Assembly (NCBI GenBank): GCA_003220955.1
Contig: QHTW01000121.1
Span: forward strand, 1-26,200
DNA length: 26,200 bases
From: Gemmatimonadota bacterium
Lineage (GTDB): Bacteria > Gemmatimonadota > Gemmatimonadetes > Gemmatimonadales > GWC2-71-9
Direction: 5' to 3'
A program made the position numbers and the translations under genes. The notes beneath the pieces were generated by a model. The model was given only the letters and a program-made list of their open reading frames with translations, searched no databases and was not told the origin of the DNA. Positions 8,379 to 14,967 of the stretch are shown in pieces; position 1 is the first letter of the stretch, and each line of letters begins with the position of its first letter.

Positions 8379-9623
8379 TCACGACCCGACGAACACGTAC
8401 TCGTGCTGCGCGTCTCGAATCGTCAGCCGCTTCCCACCATCGCCCACCACGAACTCGAAGCCCTCGACCCCTGGCGCGGTCGTGATGAACGAGAGCGAGC
8501 CGTCCGGATTCTTCCGCGTCGCCACCTCGCTCCGCCACTCGCCGAAGTCGAACACGGTGCGGCCGCGAGCGCGGTCGACGTCGATGTCGCCCAGGGCGTC
8601 GTTGTGGAAGCGCCGGGAGAGCCTCGCCGCCTCGACAGTGTCGGCCGGCACGGTCAGCAGTTTCCGGTCGGCGGCGAGCGCCGCGTAATAACTCTTCGCC
8701 TGGGACGCGACGTCCGCGTCGGCCTCGTCGCGGCCGTCGAACAACACCTCCAGCAGCTTGCGCCGGAACACCGTGCGCAGCACCCACCCCGGGTCTCCGT
8801 TGGTGAGCACCACCGCACCCACGCTGTACTCCGGCAACCAGATCATGTCACTGTGGAACCCGATCATGTCACCACCGTGATGCACCACCGGCGTCCCGTA
8901 TTTCGTGTCCACCATTAGGCCCATGCCGTACGTGGCTTCCTTCCCGATCGGCACCTGCGGCGCGCGACGCGCGAGCAACGGCTCCCGGCGAATGTATTGC
9001 GTGCCGTCAGGCAGCCTTCCCTCGGCCAGCTCCATCGAGACGTACTTGAGCATGTCACGCACACTGCTCCACGCGGCACCGGCAGGGCGCACCGGTATGA
9101 CGGAGTAGTTGATGTCCATCGAGGCGACGCTTGTCTTGCCGTCGATGTCGGGCGAGTGCGGCGAGGCGTGGTTTCCCGCGAGCGCTCTCGAGTAGTTGAA
9201 CGTCGTGGACGTCATGCCCAGCGGTCCGAAGACGAGCGTGCGCATGGCCGTGTCGTAGGCAGCACCCAGCTCCAGATTGGGGTAGGCCACGTGGCCGCCT
9301 GTGTAGCCGGCCGCGGCGGCCATCGGATTCGAGTACTGGAACATCTCTCCGAACTTGCTGGTGGGCTGCATCGTCCCGAGCGTCCTGAGCGCGGACTCGG
9401 GGCTCGCGTTCTTAAACTCGAACAGCCACTCGAGATCCTGGCGCGGCAGCCCGGTGCAGGCGCAGATGAGGTGCTTCACCAGTACCTGTCGGGTGGTGGC
9501 GGTGTCGCCGAGCTTGAACTGGGGGAGCAGCGAGGTGACGCGGGTCTCCCACCCGAACCGGTTCGCCTCGACGAGCTTGGCCAGCATCAGCGTGGTGAGG
9601 GCCTTGGTGTTGGACGCCATCAT
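8379..9623 (-). CDS. Beta-lactamase-family serine hydrolase, catalytic domain (fragment of a broken gene)
   Basis: The 414-residue frame begins with the catalytic motif SNTK (MMASNTKALTTLML). It continues with the class C/esterase-type YSN motif (FQYSNPMAAAAG) and the HHGG motif that replaces KTG (VVHHGGDMIGFHSD), then a C-terminal beta-rich domain ending at residue 414. These are the three active-site motifs of the AmpC/EstB-like serine hydrolases, which include peptidases, esterases and beta-lactamases. The N-terminal part of the same protein lies in another frame at 9620-10327. The join at about 9684-9687 also lacks the usual VPG...DGK segment, so the gene seems to have suffered a small out-of-frame deletion. 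Catalytic residues are all present in this frame. The substrate is unknown; resistance should not be assumed. Confidence 0.8.
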   Translation of the reverse strand: MMASNTKALTTLMLAKLVEANRFGWETRVTSLLPQFKLGDTATTRQVLVKHLICACTGLPRQDLEWLFEFKNASPESALRTLGTMQPTSKFGEMFQYSNPMAAAAGYTGGHVAYPNLELGAAYDTAMRTLVFGPLGMTSTTFNYSRALAGNHASPHSPDIDGKTSVASMDINYSVIPVRPAGAAWSSVRDMLKYVSMELAEGRLPDGTQYIRREPLLARRAPQVPIGKEATYGMGLMVDTKYGTPVVHHGGDMIGFHSDMIWLPEYSVGAVVLTNGDPGWVLRTVFRRKLLEVLFDGRDEADADVASQAKSYYAALAADRKLLTVPADTVEAARLSRRFHNDALGDIDVDRARGRTVFDFGEWRSEVATRKNPDGSLSFITTAPGVEGFEFVVGDGGKRLTIRDAQHEYVFVGS

Positions 9624-10327
9624 GAACAGCGTGTTTCCATCGGGCCGTTCGGGCTTGCCGAGCTCGCGGACGCCGAACCCGTCGGGACGCGGAGCTCCTG
9701 CATCGCCCTCTCGGTGAACGCGGAGAGTCTCGCGAGCCGGGCGGCATCGAGGGTGGCGGCTTTTCTCCCGGCGAATGACTCGCGCGTGAAGCCCTTGGGC
9801 AAGAGTCGGTCGAAGACGAGCTGCACCGCGGCGAGCCGCTTCTCGCCCGTGGCGTCGCTCATCTCGTAGACGACGACGGTCCAGACATCGCCCGCGCGCT
9901 GCGCGAGCAAACTGACGCCGCGCTTCTCATTGGGCGAGGTCTGGTAGTCATAGTTGCGCCGATCGGACCAGCCGTCCTTGTCAGGCGCGGGAGTGACGAC
10001 CTTGAGCGGCCAGGTGTGCGCGGGCATGTATGCGGCCCATGCGAGCGTCACGGCGGAGTCGGCACTCGGCGCGCGGACGTCGACCAGCGCGATGTGCGAG
10101 TCGCCCTCCGGCGCCGTGAGGATCGTGGCCGGACCGCGCACCGAGAAGGTCCAGTCGGCGGGCGCGATGAACGTGGCTCCCAGAGCGGTCTGCTTAGGCG
10201 TGTCGGCCGTCAGATGTTCCGGCGTTGAGCTAGATTGGGCGGCAATGACGGCGCGGGTGCACGACGTCAGGGCAAGTAGGCACGCGAGCGCGCGGACGGG
10301 GCCGCCGAGGCGGGTGTGCAATGGCAT
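9620..10327 (-). CDS. N-terminal part of the broken serine hydrolase (signal + accessory domain)
   Basis: ATG 10327 is preceded by a strong ribosome site, GGAGGAG, 5 nt upstream. The 235-residue frame has an export signal with a possible lipobox (ALTSC), then an accessory domain of about 130 residues (ALGATFIAPADWTFSV to VFDRLLPKGF), then LSAFTERAMQELRVP. That last segment normally leads directly into the beta-lactamase fold. After VP the sequence switches to DGFGVRELGKPERPDG in the other frame, so residues past about 9684 in this frame are out of phase. Together with 8379-9623 this would be one exported serine hydrolase of about 650 residues. It lies inside the tRNA-Pro island. Confidence 0.72.
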   Translation of the reverse strand: MPLHTRLGGPVRALACLLALTSCTRAVIAAQSSSTPEHLTADTPKQTALGATFIAPADWTFSVRGPATILTAPEGDSHIALVDVRAPSADSAVTLAWAAYMPAHTWPLKVVTPAPDKDGWSDRRNYDYQTSPNEKRGVSLLAQRAGDVWTVVVYEMSDATGEKRLAAVQLVFDRLLPKGFTRESFAGRKAATLDAARLARLSAFTERAMQELRVPTGSASASSASPNGPMETRCS

Positions 10328-10437
10328 GGGGCTCCTCCTAGCCGTGCAGGAGAGGATTCCTTCGAATCTACCGGAACCTGTGCAAACTGAAGTGGGCGAT
10401 GACAGCCTCGGTGTGAATCCAGGGGCGCGGCGTGAAA

Positions 10438-10461
10438 AGTGGCAGCGGCAGTGGCAGCGGA
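10438..10461. repeat. Tandem 12-mers, possible recombinase arm-type sites (right)
   Basis: Two units, agtggcagcggc and agtggcagcgga, match the pair at 7061-7084 at the other end of the island, in the same orientation. They may be integrase arm sites or relics of an integrase coding end. Confidence 0.4.
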
Positions 10462-10498
10462 GTCCCAACACTGGGTTGGCTAAGTCCTTGTAGCTACG

Positions 10499-10526
10499 AG
10501 TCGCGGCGAACGGATTTGCACCACTG
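10499..10526. repeat. Degenerate third copy of the tRNA-Pro 3' end
   Basis: 23 of 28 positions match the start of the 34-bp direct repeat (for example cggatttgcaccac here against tggatttgaaccac). It lies 75 bp upstream of the perfect right copy. A decayed core site next to an intact one suggests more than one integration at this tRNA. Confidence 0.45.
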
Positions 10527-10573
10527 CGGTGGCAGCAGGCCGACCAGCGCAAGCCTAAGTCGTTGTGACTGCT

Positions 10574-10607
10574 TAGTCGGGGCGAGTGGATTTGAACCAC
10601 CGACCTC
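10574..10607. repeat. Right 34-bp direct repeat within tRNA-Pro (attR-like)
   Basis: Identical to 6926-6959 at all 34 positions. It spans the T arm and 3' acceptor strand of the intact tRNA-Pro plus 4 nt beyond. The tRNA remains complete, so the putative island was inserted at its 3' end without damaging it. Confidence 0.8.
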
Positions 10608-10651
10608 CTGGTCCCGAACCAGGCGCGCTAACCGGACTGCGCTACGCCCCG
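10577..10651 (-). tRNA. tRNA-Pro(CGG)
   Basis: The minus strand folds fully: acceptor CGGGGCG with CGCCCCG, D arm GCGC/GCGC, anticodon stem CCTGG/CCAGG with loop TTCGGGA (anticodon CGG), T arm GGTGG-TTCAAAT-CCACT, discriminator A. Its 3' end is the core of the 34-bp direct repeat and so the likely integration target. Confidence 0.96.
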
Positions 10652-10657
10652 TGAAAC

Positions 10658-10696
10658 TAGACGTCTAGAAGTCTAGACGTCCCGACGTCTAGTAGT
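10658..10696. repeat. Octamer-period spacer repeat (copy 2)
   Basis: Octamers tagacgtc, tagaagtc, tagacgtc, ccgacgtc, then tagtagt. It matches 6891-6929 at 36 of 39 positions. It lies in the spacer between tRNA-Arg(ACG) and tRNA-Pro. Confidence 0.85.
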
Positions 10697-10700
10697 GCAG

Positions 10701-10774
10701 TGCGCCCAGGAAGACTCGAACTCCCAGCCTCTTGATCCGTAGTCAAGCGCTCTATCCAGTTGAGCTATGGGCGC
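10701..10774 (-). tRNA. tRNA-Arg(ACG)
   Basis: The minus-strand cloverleaf has acceptor GCGCCCA with TGGGCGC, D arm GCTC/GAGC, anticodon stem CTTGA/TCAAG with loop CTACGGA (anticodon ACG, expected to be edited to ICG), T arm GGGAG-TTCGAGT-CTTCC and discriminator A. It is separated from the next tRNA by only 4 nt. Confidence 0.96.
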
Positions 10775-10778
10775 GCAA

Positions 10779-10852
10779 TGGGCGGTACTAGACTCGAACT
10801 AGTGACCTCCACGATGTCAACGTGGCGCTCTAACCAACTGAGCTAACCGCCC
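10779..10852 (-). tRNA. tRNA-Val(GAC)
   Basis: On the minus strand: acceptor GGGCGGT with ACCGCCC, D arm GCTC/GAGC, anticodon stem CCACG/CGTGG with loop TTGACAT (anticodon GAC), T arm ACTAG-TTCGAGT-CTAGT, discriminator A. CCA is not encoded. Confidence 0.96.
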
Positions 10853-10860
10853 GGGACTGA

Positions 10861-10926
10861 AATGCGGAATGTGGAATTCGAAAGGCGGAATGACGATTCC
10901 GCATTCCCATTTCCGCATTCCGCATT
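10861..10926. repeat. Heptamer-period inverted repeat in tRNA spacer
   Basis: Four heptamers (gcggaat, gtggaat, tcgaaag, gcggaat at 10864-10891) are followed, 4 nt later, by reverse-complement heptamers (attccgc, attccca, tttccgc, attccgc at 10896-10923). The tract can fold into a hairpin and fills almost the whole spacer between tRNA-Val and tRNA-fMet. Its unit differs from the neighbouring spacer repeats, but the forward-then-inverted layout matches the repeat at 6148-6214. Confidence 0.85.
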
Positions 10927-10931
10927 GTCAG

Positions 10932-11005
10932 TAGCGGGGGTGGGATTTGAACCCACGACCTCCGGGTTATGAGCCCGGCGAGCTACCAGACTGCTCCACC
11001 CCGCG
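10932..11005 (-). tRNA. Initiator tRNA-fMet(CAT)
   Basis: The minus-strand cloverleaf has anticodon CAT in loop CTCATAA. The stem CCGGG/CCCGG supplies the three consecutive G:C pairs typical of initiators. The first acceptor position is an unpaired C (C1 opposite T72), another initiator trait. T arm GTGGG-TTCAAAT-CCCAC; discriminator A. Confidence 0.96.
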
Positions 11006-11034
11006 TCGCTTGTATTCGTCGGCCGTCTTTGGAG

Positions 11035-11107
11035 AGCGGGAAACGGGACTCGAACCCGCGACCCCAACCTTGGCAAGGTTGTGCTCTACCAACTGAGCTA
11101 TTCCCGC
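11035..11107 (-). tRNA. tRNA-Gly(GCC)
   Basis: On the minus strand: acceptor GCGGGAA with TTCCCGC, D arm GCTC/GAGC, anticodon stem CAACC/GGTTG with loop TTGCCAA (anticodon GCC), T arm GCGGG-TTCGAGT-CCCGT, discriminator T as is usual for glycine tRNAs. Confidence 0.96.
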
Positions 11108-11169
11108 GCGCCGCCAAATCTAACCGCTCAGTAGTCCGGTATCTACCACCCTGCCAGCGCCTTACCGGT

Positions 11170-11201
11170 CCGACCGTCAGACCGTCCGACTGTCCGACCG
11201 A
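11170..11201. repeat. Octamer-period direct repeat in tRNA spacer
   Basis: Four imperfect octamers in a row: ccgaccgt, cagaccgt, ccgactgt, ccgaccga. It ends 1 nt before the 3' end of tRNA-Ala. The unit differs from the other spacer repeats, but the 8-bp period is shared. Confidence 0.75.
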
Positions 11202-11202
11202 A

Positions 11203-11275
11203 TGGAGGCGAGGGGGATCGAACCCCTGACCTCGTGAATGCCATTCACGCGCTCTCCCAACTGAGCTACGCCCCC
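11203..11275 (-). tRNA. tRNA-Ala(GGC)
   Basis: On the minus strand: acceptor GGGGGCG with CGCCTCC, including the G3:U70 wobble that specifies alanine; D arm GCTC/GAGC; anticodon stem CGTGA/TCACG with loop ATGGCAT (anticodon GGC); T arm AGGGG-TTCGATC-CCCTC; discriminator A. It is the first gene of the minus-strand array. A TATAA tract (11276-11280) directly abuts its 5' end, too close for an ordinary -10 box. Confidence 0.96.
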
Positions 11276-11373
11276 TTATATTCCCGCCCCCGAAATGGCT
11301 GCAACCGCCAGACGGGAACACGGCATCTTATCGGTGCGTTTATGCCGTGTCAAGCGATTTCACGCCTATTTCA

Positions 11374-11402
11374 TGAACATTTTTCTAGCCTCTGCGTACT
11401 AA
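11374..11402 (+). promoter_or_regulatory. Candidate promoter of the sigma-factor gene
   Basis: TGAACA (11374-11379) and TACTAA (11397-11402) are separated by 17 nt and lie 24 nt upstream of the ATG. The interval is AT-rich for this window. The hexamers are imperfect matches, so this is a weak call. Confidence 0.3.
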
Positions 11403-11426
11403 AAGACAGCCAAAATAGGGCGACCA

Positions 11427-12407
11427 ATGCCTCGCACTCGTAAGAAGACAAAAGCCGCCGCTCCGGCTCCGAAGGCCAAGGTGAAGGCCGCGCCCGTCGC
11501 GACGACTGAACGACGGGTGCCGAAGCGCCGCGGCCGCGGGCGTCGTCGTGGTCTGCTCACGGGGCTCGGCCATCACGAGCACGAGCGCGACATCCTCGAT
11601 CAGTATCTGCACGAAGTCTCCAAGACTCCGCTGCTGACGCAGAAGGAGGAGATCGCGCTCGCGCGCAAAGTCCGCGCCGGCGATCAGGAAGCGATGCAGG
11701 AGCTCGTGAAGCGGAACCTGCGGTTCGTCATTTCGGTCGCGAAGAAGTATCAGAACCGCGGACTGCCGCTCACCGATCTCATCGGCGAGGGGAACGTCGG
11801 CCTGCTGACCGCCGCGCGCAAGTTCGATCCCGATCAGGGCGTGAAGTTCATTTCGTACGCCGTGTGGTGGATCCGCCAGGCGATCCTCGCCGCGCTCGCG
11901 CGGCAGGGGCGCACGGTCCGCGTGCCGCTGAACCGCACGGCGGATCTGTCGCGCATCGTGCGGACCGCCGAGTATCTGCGGCAGACGCTGCGCCGCGAGC
12001 CGACTCCCGAAGAGATCGCCGACGCGACCAAACTGTCGCTCGAGGTGGTGCAGTCGCTCGCCGCGCTGAATACCGGCGACGTCCGCCTCGATGCCCCGCT
12101 CGATCCCGACGGCGATCGCTCGCTGATCGAGCGCTTCATCGCCGAGGATTTGCCGGACACGGAAGATCAGGCGATGGATCGCTTCCTGTCCGACGAGATC
12201 GAGCAGGCGCTGAATACGCTGCAGCGGCGCGATGCGAAGGTGCTGCGGCTGTATTTCGGTCTCGATGGTGGGCGCGAGCACACGCTCGAGGAAATCGGCG
12301 GCATGCTCGGCGTCACACGGGAGCGTGTGCGGCAGCTGCGTGATCGCGCGCTCAAGCGTCTGCGCGATGGAGACGTCGGCAAGGCGCTCGCCAGCTTCGC
12401 AGCGTAA
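11427..12407 (+). CDS. rpoD: Primary-type RNA polymerase sigma-70 factor
   Basis: The 326 residues start with a Lys/Arg/Ala-rich tail of about 45 residues instead of sigma region 1.1. Region 1.2 follows (DQYLHEVSKTPLLTQKEE, 58-75), then region 2 (95-160) with the core-binding and -10-recognition segment FISYAVWWIRQAI, region 3 (about 165-245), and region 4 (255-320) with the HTH TLEEIGGMLGVTRERVRQL. The short form without region 1.1 is typical of Bacteroidota, Chlorobi and Gemmatimonadota housekeeping sigma factors. It could instead be a group 2 paralogue, since region 1.1 is absent, but region 2.4 is canonical. It is transcribed away from the tRNA array and followed by a strong terminator. 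Confidence 0.9.
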   Translation: MPRTRKKTKAAAPAPKAKVKAAPVATTERRVPKRRGRGRRRGLLTGLGHHEHERDILDQYLHEVSKTPLLTQKEEIALARKVRAGDQEAMQELVKRNLRFVISVAKKYQNRGLPLTDLIGEGNVGLLTAARKFDPDQGVKFISYAVWWIRQAILAALARQGRTVRVPLNRTADLSRIVRTAEYLRQTLRREPTPEEIADATKLSLEVVQSLAALNTGDVRLDAPLDPDGDRSLIERFIAEDLPDTEDQAMDRFLSDEIEQALNTLQRRDAKVLRLYFGLDGGREHTLEEIGGMLGVTRERVRQLRDRALKRLRDGDVGKALASFAA

Positions 12408-12427
12408 GGGTAGCAGCAGTGAATTGG

Positions 12428-12461
12428 TAGGGGCGCGGCGTGCTGCGCCCCTACTGTTTTT
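12428..12461 (+). terminator. Rho-independent terminator after the sigma-factor gene
   Basis: A perfect 9-bp stem, taggggcgc with gcgccccta, encloses an 8-nt loop and is followed by a run of five T (12457-12461). It lies 20 nt after the sigma-factor stop and separates that gene from the Mla operon. Confidence 0.85.
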
Positions 12462-12479
12462 GGTCTACTTTCTCTCCCC

Positions 12480-13241
12480 GTGATTCAGGCCATCGGCCGC
12501 CGCTCCATCTCCGCCATCGAGGCCGTCGGGCGGTTCGGCCAGTTCCTCATGGACATGACACGCGCCCTCGCCGACCTCGGCGTCTGGGCGCGCCTGCTCA
12601 TCGGCCAGATGCGCCGGATCGGCGTCGATTCGCTCCCCGTGGCGCTGTTCATAGCCGCCTTCACCGGCGTCGTCCTCGCCCTCCAGGCCTCTTACACCTT
12701 CACCGGCGCGGTCCCGCTCTACTTCGTGGGCACGCTCGTCGGCAAGACGATGATGCTGGAGTTGGGGCCGGTGCTGACCGGACTCGCGCTCGCCGGCCGC
12801 GTCGGCGCCAGCATGGCCGCCGAGCTTGGCACAATGAAAGTAACGGAGCAGGTGGACGCCCTCGAGACGCTCGCCTACGATCCGCAGAGTTATCTCGTTG
12901 TGCCGCGCGTGCTCGCGGCGACGCTGATGTTCCCGGTCATCGTGTCGTTCGCCATCGCGACCGGCATCATCACCGGCTGGCTAACGAGTCTCGCGCTGCT
13001 CGACCTCTCCACGCCCGATTTCCTCAAGGGCCTCAAGCTGTTCTATCTCTTCAAGGACGTGTGGTTCGGCCTGCTGAAGAGCGCGAGCTTCGGATTCACG
13101 ATCGCGCTCGTGGGCTGCAGCGTGGGGCTCTCGACGCGCGGCGGAGCGGAGGGCGTCGGCCGGAGCACGACGCGCACCGTCGTGTATTCGGCGATTTTCA
13201 TTCTCGTGCTCGATGCGTTCTGGGCCGTGGTGCTGTTGTGA
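12480..13241 (+). CDS. mlaE: MlaE-family ABC transporter permease
   Basis: The 253-residue membrane protein starts at GTG 12480. Its N-terminus (IEAVGRFGQFLMDMTRAL) matches the conserved amphipathic opening of the family, so a later ATG is less likely, although no good ribosome site is visible. It contains the family core: VALFIAAFTGVVLALQASY, LGPVLTGLALAGRVGASMAAELGTMKVTEQVDAL and the C-terminal helices. MlaE is the inner-membrane permease of the complex that moves phospholipids between inner and outer membranes. Its stop overlaps the ATPase start (GTGA), and the MCE gene follows, giving the order mlaE-mlaF-mlaD. Confidence 0.93.
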   Translation: MIQAIGRRSISAIEAVGRFGQFLMDMTRALADLGVWARLLIGQMRRIGVDSLPVALFIAAFTGVVLALQASYTFTGAVPLYFVGTLVGKTMMLELGPVLTGLALAGRVGASMAAELGTMKVTEQVDALETLAYDPQSYLVVPRVLAATLMFPVIVSFAIATGIITGWLTSLALLDLSTPDFLKGLKLFYLFKDVWFGLLKSASFGFTIALVGCSVGLSTRGGAEGVGRSTTRTVVYSAIFILVLDAFWAVVLL

Positions 13242-13963
13242 TCGAATTCCAGGACCTGCACAAGGCGTTCGACGACAAGCAGGTCCTGCAGGGCCTGTCG
13301 CTGAAGATTCGCGACGCGGAAACGGTGGTCATCATTGGATACTCCGGTACCGGCAAGAGTGTGGCGTTGAAGCACATCGTCGGGCTGTTGCACCCGGATG
13401 CAGGCGACGTCATCGTTGACGGGCAGGCCGTGGGTACGCTTGATCGGAACGAATTGACCCTGCTGCGCCGCGGGATCGGCTATGTGTTCCAGTTCGCGGC
13501 GCTGTTCGACTCGATGACCGTGGCCGAGAACCTCGAGCTGGGATTGCGGCGGCGCGGGCTGGACGAGGAGGAGATCCAGGAGCGCGTGCGCGAAGCGCTG
13601 GCGCTCGTGGACCTCTCGGGAACGGGTGATCGGATGCCGGCGGAGCTGTCGGGCGGCATGCGCAAACGCGTCGGCATCGCGCGCGCGATCGCACTCAGAC
13701 CACGTTATATCCTGTACGACGAACCGACGACGGGCCTCGATCCGGTGACGTCCGCGGTGATAGACCGGCTCATGGTCCGCACGCGCGAGCACCTGGGGGT
13801 GACAGGCGTGGTCGTGACGCACGACATGCGCAGCGCCTATACGGTCGGTGACCGGATCGCCATGCTGTACGAGGGCCGCGTGCGGCAGGTGGGCAGCGTC
13901 GCGGAGATTCAGGAGACGGAGGATCCGGTGGTGCGGCAGTTCATCGAGGGACGCCCTGAGTGA
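13238..13963 (+). CDS. mlaF: MlaF-family ABC transporter ATP-binding protein
   Basis: GTG start inside the mlaE stop. The 241 residues carry Walker A GYSGTGKS (34-41), Q-loop Gln85 in VFQFAALFDSMTV, signature LSGGM (137-141), Walker B ILYDE (158-162), and the H-loop in VVVTHDM. This is the cytoplasmic ATPase that drives the MlaE permease. The stop overlaps the mlaD start (GTGA), so the three genes are translationally coupled. The frame is open upstream, but that extension is the shadow of mlaE. Confidence 0.94.
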   Translation: MIEFQDLHKAFDDKQVLQGLSLKIRDAETVVIIGYSGTGKSVALKHIVGLLHPDAGDVIVDGQAVGTLDRNELTLLRRGIGYVFQFAALFDSMTVAENLELGLRRRGLDEEEIQERVREALALVDLSGTGDRMPAELSGGMRKRVGIARAIALRPRYILYDEPTTGLDPVTSAVIDRLMVRTREHLGVTGVVVTHDMRSAYTVGDRIAMLYEGRVRQVGSVAEIQETEDPVVRQFIEGRPE

Positions 13964-14967
13964 AACGCGAGAACGAGTTCGCCGTCGGACTCGTCGTCAT
14001 CGCCGCGCTGGCGTTGATCGTGGGCGGAGCGCTGTGGCTCTCGGGGGCTCACATCGGCCGGACCGAGGCGGTGTACACGGCACGCCTCCGGACCGTGGGC
14101 GGACTCGGCGCCGGCAGCCCGGTCGTGCTGCGCGGCGTGCGCGTCGGCCGAGTCGAGGCGATCCGGCTCGCGCCGGGCAACTGGGTCGAGGCGGACCTCA
14201 AGATCTATTCGGGCGTGACGCCACCCGCGAAGCCCGCGGTCATCGCCGCCTCGGCATCGTTGTTCGGCGAGTGGGCCGCAACGTTGATTTCCAGTGACCC
14301 TCCGCCCGCCGATCCCAACATTCGCCAGGCGCTCGAAGAAGCGCAGGCGGTCGGGGGGGGCAAGTGGCCCGGTGCCACACTCCCCGATATCGGCCAGCTG
14401 ACGGCCCAGGCGAGCCGCATCGCAACCGACATCGGGACGGTCGCCGCCCGCGTACAAAGCGCGTTCGACTCTCAGGCGGTCATGGATCTGCGGCGTTCCA
14501 TTCACGATTTCGGGCAGGTGGCCGATCGCCTGGCGCGCGTGACGAACGAGCAGGCGGACGTGATCGGCGACGTCGGTTCCAACTTGCAGCACGGCTCGGA
14601 CGCATTGGCCCGCGCCGCGACGGATCTCAAGGCGACGCTCGGCCGGGTGGATACCGCGACCAATCAGGGCCAGCTCGCCACCATCCTCAACAATAGCGCC
14701 GCGACGAGTACCGATCTGCGCAGCGCGTCGCAAGATTTCCGCCAGCTCATGGCGGCAGCGAACCGCAACCAGGAGAGCCTCGTGCGGGTCCTTCAGAACG
14801 CGGACACCATTTTCTCGCGGATCTCGAACCGCAGCGGCACGCTGGGGCTGCTGGTGGCCGATTCGGCGCTGTATCGCGAGACAACGCTCACGATGATCCA
14901 ACTGAGGCAGCTGCTCTCCGACATTCAGGCGAATCCGCGGAAATACTTCACGTTTAGCGTGTTCTAA
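13960..14967 (+). CDS. mlaD: MlaD-family MCE-domain substrate-binding protein
   Basis: GTG start overlapping mlaF. The 335 residues comprise a membrane anchor (FAVGLVVIAALALIVGGALWL, about 7-27), an MCE domain (about 36-112) with the signature GLGAGSPVVLRGVRVGRVEAI, and a long alpha-helical periplasmic tail ending YFTFSVF. The protein forms the periplasmic ring that passes lipid to or from the permease. Only the portion from 14621 onward (about the last 115 residues) lies inside the 1451-bp duplication. The same tail therefore reappears downstream, fused to a regulator. This copy is complete and presumably functional. Confidence 0.93.
   Translation: MKRENEFAVGLVVIAALALIVGGALWLSGAHIGRTEAVYTARLRTVGGLGAGSPVVLRGVRVGRVEAIRLAPGNWVEADLKIYSGVTPPAKPAVIAASASLFGEWAATLISSDPPPADPNIRQALEEAQAVGGGKWPGATLPDIGQLTAQASRIATDIGTVAARVQSAFDSQAVMDLRRSIHDFGQVADRLARVTNEQADVIGDVGSNLQHGSDALARAATDLKATLGRVDTATNQGQLATILNNSAATSTDLRSASQDFRQLMAAANRNQESLVRVLQNADTIFSRISNRSGTLGLLVADSALYRETTLTMIQLRQLLSDIQANPRKYFTFSVF

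Larger units (their letters stand above)
10328..10573. other. Non-coding right end of the tRNA-Pro island
   Basis: This holds the leader of the minus-strand hydrolase gene, tandem agtggcagcgg 12-mers at 10438-10461, and a decayed copy of the tRNA-Pro 3' end at 10499-10526. Two similar taagtc-ttgt tracts precede the decayed and the intact repeat. In one frame the 12-mers read KWQRQWQ, close to KWQPKWQ at 7060-7080; these could be remnants of two integrase C-termini. No intact gene is visible. Confidence 0.45.

Noticed and set aside
8379..10327. Antibiotic-resistance beta-lactamase
   Set aside because: The YSN and HHGG motifs and the long N-terminal accessory domain fit the broad serine-hydrolase/esterase family; nothing specific to drug hydrolysis is seen and the gene is broken.
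10658..11201. CRISPR-like array in the tRNA region
   Set aside because: Repeats are 7-8 bp period tracts without unique spacers, and the evenly placed similar blocks are tRNA genes.
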